Shown here: positions 5,785 through 8,611 of the stretch, piece after piece
Numbering within the stretch: the stretch's first letter is position 1
How the letters are laid out: each line of letters starts with the position of its first letter
Source: Bacillota bacterium
GTDB taxonomy: Bacteria; Vulcanimicrobiota; JAMDEM01
Direction of reading: 5' to 3'
DNA: 8,611 bases
NCBI GenBank assembly: GCA_023486985.1
Contig: JAMDEM010000132.1
Location: forward strand, 1-8,611
Translations under genes and position numbers: made by a program
The notes under the pieces: model-generated
Seen by the model: the letters and a program-made list of their open reading frames with translations, nothing else
What the model was told of the DNA's origin: nothing
Database searches by the model: none

Positions 5785-5802
5785 GGCAAAACAAGCTTGC
5801 TT
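5785..5802. repeat. Fragment of the GGCAAAGC palindromic repeat, copy 3
   Basis: GGCAAAACAAGCTTGCTT resembles the GGCAAAGCAAGCTTTGCC hairpin at 1920-1937 but has lost most of the right arm. It has no flanking CCACT/AGTGG stem, so it appears to be a decayed or partial copy. Confidence 0.45.
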
Positions 5803-5829
5803 ATAAATCCAGCTCCCTACCATAGTAAA

Positions 5830-5861
5830 CGGGTCGGGGGATTCATCAAACCCGCTTTTTT
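5830..5861. terminator. Possible hairpin terminator at the 3' end of gltA
   Basis: CGGGT (5830-5834) can pair with ACCCG (5850-5854) around a 15-base loop. On the plus strand six T residues follow (5856-5861); on the minus strand, the direction of gltA, only three follow. It is therefore weak for gltA and better placed to stop antisense plus-strand transcription. An alternative inner pairing exists, and the stretch may instead be another dispersed repeat. Confidence 0.3.
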
Positions 5862-6987
5862 ACCTCAAATGTACAGGCACATACTTTAAATCAACTTCTC
5901 CCGTATATTCAGCCAGAGGACGGATTAGTTTGTTATCATCATATTGCTCAATAATATGGGCAATATACCCCGGGCATCTTCCAATTGCAAAGATCGGAGT
6001 ATCAATCTCAAGAGGCATTTTAAGAGAATGATAAACAACGGCGCTGTAAAAATCAACATTAGGATACAAATTCTTTTCCCTTATCATTATCTCTTCTACT
6101 TTTAAGGCAATTCTGAAAAATTTCTTATCCTTCTCATCAGTGCACAGTTTTTCAGCCATTTTCTTTAAAACACGCGCCCTTGGATCATATGTTTTGTAAA
6201 CCCTGTGGCCGAATCCCATCACTTTTTCATGTTTTGCAAGCCGTTCAAGCACATATTTTTCAGCAGCTTCAGGCTTTTTAATTTTTTTCAGCATTTCAAA
6301 TACTTCCTGGGCGGCGCCTCCGTGCAGGGGTCCCCTTAAGGTGCAGATACCGGCTAGGAGAGCCGAAAAGATATCGCTCATCGTACTTGCCGCGATCCGC
6401 GCAGCGAAAGTTGAAGCATTAAATGAGTGGTCGCCATGCAGGACAAAGTCCATATCCATTGATTTCGTCTGAATTGCTGTGGGCTTTTTCCCCCAGAGCA
6501 TCCAGAGAAAATTTTCTGCATAACCCAGGGCAGGGTTAGGCTTTACCAGGCTTTTTCCATGCTTAAGCCTGTAGTAATTTGCAATAATAACAGGAAACTT
6601 GGCAATAAGGCTTATTCCAAGATTAAGAGTTTCTTCTTTTGAAAGTTTTCTTGCGTCAGGAATTCCGCAGGAAATGGATGAAACTGTGGTGCGCAAGGCT
6701 TCCATAGGTGTAGTGCCTTTACAGAAAAGTTTCATACCCTTTATTACATTAGGAGAAAGCCTCCTGAAGGACACAAGTTTTTTCTTGAATTCCTTTAATT
6801 CTTTCTCCGAGGGCAATCTCCAGTAAAGTAAAAGATAGGCTGTTTCTTCAAAGTTTGAGTTCTCGGCAAGATCTTCAATGGAATAACCGCGATAAATAAG
6901 TTTTCCTTCTTCTCCCCGGACATCACTTATTTTTGATGATGCAACTGTTACTCCGGCAAGTCCCACTTTTACTTCTTCTGCTTTCAT
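5860..6987 (-). CDS. gltA: Citrate synthase (short, bacterial/archaeal dimeric-type)
   Basis: Condenses oxaloacetate with acetyl-CoA to citrate. The 375-residue length fits the short citrate synthase/2-methylcitrate synthase class and not the longer NADH-regulated E. coli type. The N-terminus GLAGVTVASSKISDV with LIYRGYSIEDL (residues 30-40) is typical. The catalytic set is complete: H222 in GPLHGGA, H261 in GFGHRVY and D312 in NVDFYS, with the supporting HGDHSFNASTFAAR block at 184-197. A strong AGGGGGT ribosome site lies 7 bases before the ATG. The start is 16 bases after the mdh stop, so the two form an operon. A 2-methylcitrate synthase cannot be excluded, but placement between mdh and icd favours citrate. 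No NADH-binding extension is present. Confidence 0.95.
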   Translation of the reverse strand: MKAEEVKVGLAGVTVASSKISDVRGEEGKLIYRGYSIEDLAENSNFEETAYLLLYWRLPSEKELKEFKKKLVSFRRLSPNVIKGMKLFCKGTTPMEALRTTVSSISCGIPDARKLSKEETLNLGISLIAKFPVIIANYYRLKHGKSLVKPNPALGYAENFLWMLWGKKPTAIQTKSMDMDFVLHGDHSFNASTFAARIAASTMSDIFSALLAGICTLRGPLHGGAAQEVFEMLKKIKKPEAAEKYVLERLAKHEKVMGFGHRVYKTYDPRARVLKKMAEKLCTDEKDKKFFRIALKVEEIMIREKNLYPNVDFYSAVVYHSLKMPLEIDTPIFAIGRCPGYIAHIIEQYDDNKLIRPLAEYTGEVDLKYVPVHLR

Positions 6988-7003
6988 TATATTTACCCCC
7001 TAT

Positions 7004-7948
7004 TTAAATTTTAACAGGACATTCTACATTCAATTTTTCAACAAGCTTTCTTACCGATTCAGCAGATTCATAAAAAGCTTTCTTTTCTTCATTATTTAAT
7101 TCAAATTCAAGTATTTCCTCCACCCCATGAGCGCCAATTTTGGCTGGCACTCCCATAAAAATGCCTTTTAATCCGAATTGACCGTTTAAATAAGCGGCAC
7201 ATGGTAAAACTCTCTTCTTGTCCTTCACAACAGCCTCAACAATCTGGGTGATACCGGTCCCCGGTGCATAAAAAGCGCTGGAATCCTTCATCAAGGCAAC
7301 TATTTCCGCTCCCCCTTTCTTTGTCCTTTCAATAATCTGTTTTATTTTTTCTTTTGAAAGGAGTTCGGTTATGGGGATGCCGTTCACGGTTGAGTGTTCC
7401 GGAAGAGGAACCATGACATCGCTGTGCCCTCCTAAAACAATGGCTGAAACATCCTCAACGCTGACGTTCAGTTCGCCGGAGATAAAGCTTCTGAAGCGGG
7501 ATGTGTCAAGGATACCAGCCATTCCGATAACCTTCGATTTTTTGAAGCCTGAATATTTACAGCCTACATGAACCATCACATCGAGGGGATTTGTGACAAC
7601 TATCAACACGGCATCCGGAGATTGAGCGGCAAGTTTTCCCGCTATTGACTCAACTATGTCAGCGTTGCGGCAGAGTAATTCTTCCCTCGACATTCCCTCT
7701 TTTCTCTGGGAACCTGCGGTAATTACTATAACATCACTGTTTTTTGTTTCTTCAAAGTCGTTTGTCCCTGTAATTTTTACATCAAAGCCAAGAATCGGGG
7801 CGCTTTCGCTTAAATCAAGAGCAATTCCTCTGGCTGTTTCAGCCGTACGGTTGAAAAGAACAATATCGCCAAGTTCTTTATAAGCGCATAGCTGTACAGC
7901 AGTGCTTCCAACCCTTCCTGCTCCGGCAATTGTTATCTTCTTTCTCAT
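7004..7948 (-). CDS. mdh: Malate dehydrogenase, lactate-dehydrogenase-like type
   Basis: Interconverts malate and oxaloacetate with a nicotinamide cofactor. The protein has 314 residues. The Rossmann loop is GAGRVG (9-14). The substrate-specificity arginine R82 sits in the mobile loop QRKEGMSREEL, where lactate dehydrogenases carry glutamine, which supports malate. R88, N120 in TNPLD, D148, R151 and the catalytic H175 in GGHSD are all present; the residue after the histidine-glycine position is serine where glycine is usual. Odd feature: beta-2 ends in FNRT (32-35), where NAD-dependent relatives have an acidic residue, so NADP use is possible. The ribosome site GGTGA precedes the ATG by 4 bases. 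It is the upstream partner of gltA and lies 54 bases behind the trxB-like gene, with a palindromic repeat between. Confidence 0.94.
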   Translation of the reverse strand: MRKKITIAGAGRVGSTAVQLCAYKELGDIVLFNRTAETARGIALDLSESAPILGFDVKITGTNDFEETKNSDVIVITAGSQRKEGMSREELLCRNADIVESIAGKLAAQSPDAVLIVVTNPLDVMVHVGCKYSGFKKSKVIGMAGILDTSRFRSFISGELNVSVEDVSAIVLGGHSDVMVPLPEHSTVNGIPITELLSKEKIKQIIERTKKGGAEIVALMKDSSAFYAPGTGITQIVEAVVKDKKRVLPCAAYLNGQFGLKGIFMGVPAKIGAHGVEEILEFELNNEEKKAFYESAESVRKLVEKLNVECPVKI

Positions 7949-7984
7949 ATTATCACCGCCTTGATTCTTTGCTTATTGCGCTAA

Positions 7985-8036
7985 GGAGAGCAAGCTCTCC
8001 CACTACATGTTTTCGTAGTGGCAAAGCTTGCTTTGC
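7985..8036. repeat. Palindromic repeat, copy 2: three consecutive hairpins
   Basis: Three stems follow one another: GGAGAGC/GCTCTCC (7985-7991 with 7994-8000), CCACTAC/GTAGTGG (8000-8006 with 8015-8021) and GCAAAGC/GCTTTGC (8021-8027 with 8030-8036). The second and third correspond to the copy at 1903-1937. The element reaches into the 3' end of the trxB-like gene and supplies its last codons and stop. Confidence 0.7.
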
Positions 8037-8611
8037 TTTATCACACCTGTTTCTTCTTTCCAATTTTGAAGCCAGAGATATACATCTTCCAACGCAGTTA
8101 CCGCATATCCCATTGAAATATTATTCTGCTTATATAACTGGTCAGTAACATCTCCTGCCGCCCAGATTCCTTCAACTGAAGTCCGGGCAGTTTTATGGTC
8201 AATAATCACTTCGCCCTGTCCGTTTGTTTCACAAAGCCCTTTTACCATATCCGAGTTGGGAACAGACCCTATCTCAACAAAAATTCCTTCCACGGCAATT
8301 TCCTTTTTTTCACCGTTTTTTAGATTCCCGTAAACAAGACCGGCTACATATTCCTGCCCCTTTATTTCTTCCACCTGAGTATCGGTTAAGGAAGTAACTT
8401 TGGAGCTGGAAAGAACTTTTTCTTGTATCACAGGGTCTCCTTTGAATTGCGAACCGCGGATAAGAATATAAATTTTTGCTGCATAAGAGGTAAGCTGTAA
8501 GGCTGTTTCAAAGGCTGCATTTCCTCCGCCCACAACGGCTACATCTTTCCCTTTGAAAAGCGGGGCATCGCAGGTTGCACAGTAAACCACTCCCCTGCCG
8601 TTAAGTTCTTT
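8003..8611 (-). CDS. trxB: Thioredoxin-reductase-like FAD flavoprotein, 5' part beyond window
   Basis: The frame is open to the right edge; 202 C-terminal residues are visible and the GTG at 8590 is internal. The edge reads KELNGRGVVYCATCDAP, giving the redox-active CATC disulfide, then VAVVGGGNAAFE for nucleotide binding and GIWAAGDVTDQLYKQ for FAD near the C-terminus. Family members reduce thioredoxin or a similar disulfide protein in the cytosol. The segment that normally holds the NADPH motif HRRxxxR reads IRGSQFK, so NADPH use is doubtful; an NADH-linked (AhpF-like) or other electron donor is possible. The protein should end near LQNWKEETG, but a palindromic repeat adds about 11 residues (KQSKLCHYENM) and the TAG stop. 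It is the first visible gene of the minus-strand set with mdh, gltA and icd. Confidence 0.85.
   Translation of the reverse strand, partial: KELNGRGVVYCATCDAPLFKGKDVAVVGGGNAAFETALQLTSYAAKIYILIRGSQFKGDPVIQEKVLSSSKVTSLTDTQVEEIKGQEYVAGLVYGNLKNGEKKEIAVEGIFVEIGSVPNSDMVKGLCETNGQGEVIIDHKTARTSVEGIWAAGDVTDQLYKQNNISMGYAVTALEDVYLWLQNWKEETGVIKQSKLCHYENM

Noticed and set aside
1903..8036. CRISPR array or phage/integrase attachment sites
   Set aside because: The repeats are few, unevenly spaced by kilobases and palindromic, with no cas or integrase genes and no duplicated tRNA 3' end.

Overview
The window is bacterial and reads as a fragment of an uncultivated, probably anaerobic genome of moderately low GC (about 40% by eye, not computed). 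Support for this: Shine-Dalgarno-led tightly packed genes, a consensus sigma-70 promoter, a tRNA with encoded CCA, an oxygen/NO-scavenging flavodiiron protein, and several small dispersed palindromic repeats of the kind seen in environmental candidate-phylum genomes. No phylum can be assigned from the sequence alone.

Layout. Positions 2-1624 (+) hold a three-gene run: the C-terminal part of queC (7-cyano-7-deazaguanine synthase, cut by the left edge), a DUF366-like protein that starts at a TTG inside the end of queC, and a stand-alone CheY-like receiver. A promoter with exact -35 and -10 consensus boxes (1708-1736) then drives tRNA-Gln(UUG) (1752-1826). About 360 bases without a gene follow (1827-2185); they hold a terminator-like hairpin and two further palindromic repeats. 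Positions 2186-4544 (+) hold a compact operon: macro-domain ADP-ribose hydrolase, flavodiiron protein FprA and WrbA-type quinone reductase.

The right half is on the minus strand, transcribed right to left: a thioredoxin-reductase-like flavoprotein (cut by the right edge), malate dehydrogenase, citrate synthase and isocitrate dehydrogenase. The icd 3' end overlaps the wrbA 3' end by 12 bases. The last three enzymes, with an aconitase that is not in the window, would take malate or oxaloacetate to 2-oxoglutarate. Cofactor-site residues suggest NADP(H) for isocitrate dehydrogenase, and possibly for malate dehydrogenase, while the thioredoxin-reductase-like protein lacks the usual NADPH motif.

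No mobile-element genes, CRISPR array or recognisable defence system are present. The most unusual observations are these: a small palindromic repeat that supplies the last codons and stop of the trxB-like gene; a roughly 79-bp MITE-like element upstream of icd that creates a false N-terminal extension; the DUF366 gene overlapping queC; and non-standard cofactor motifs in the redox enzymes.
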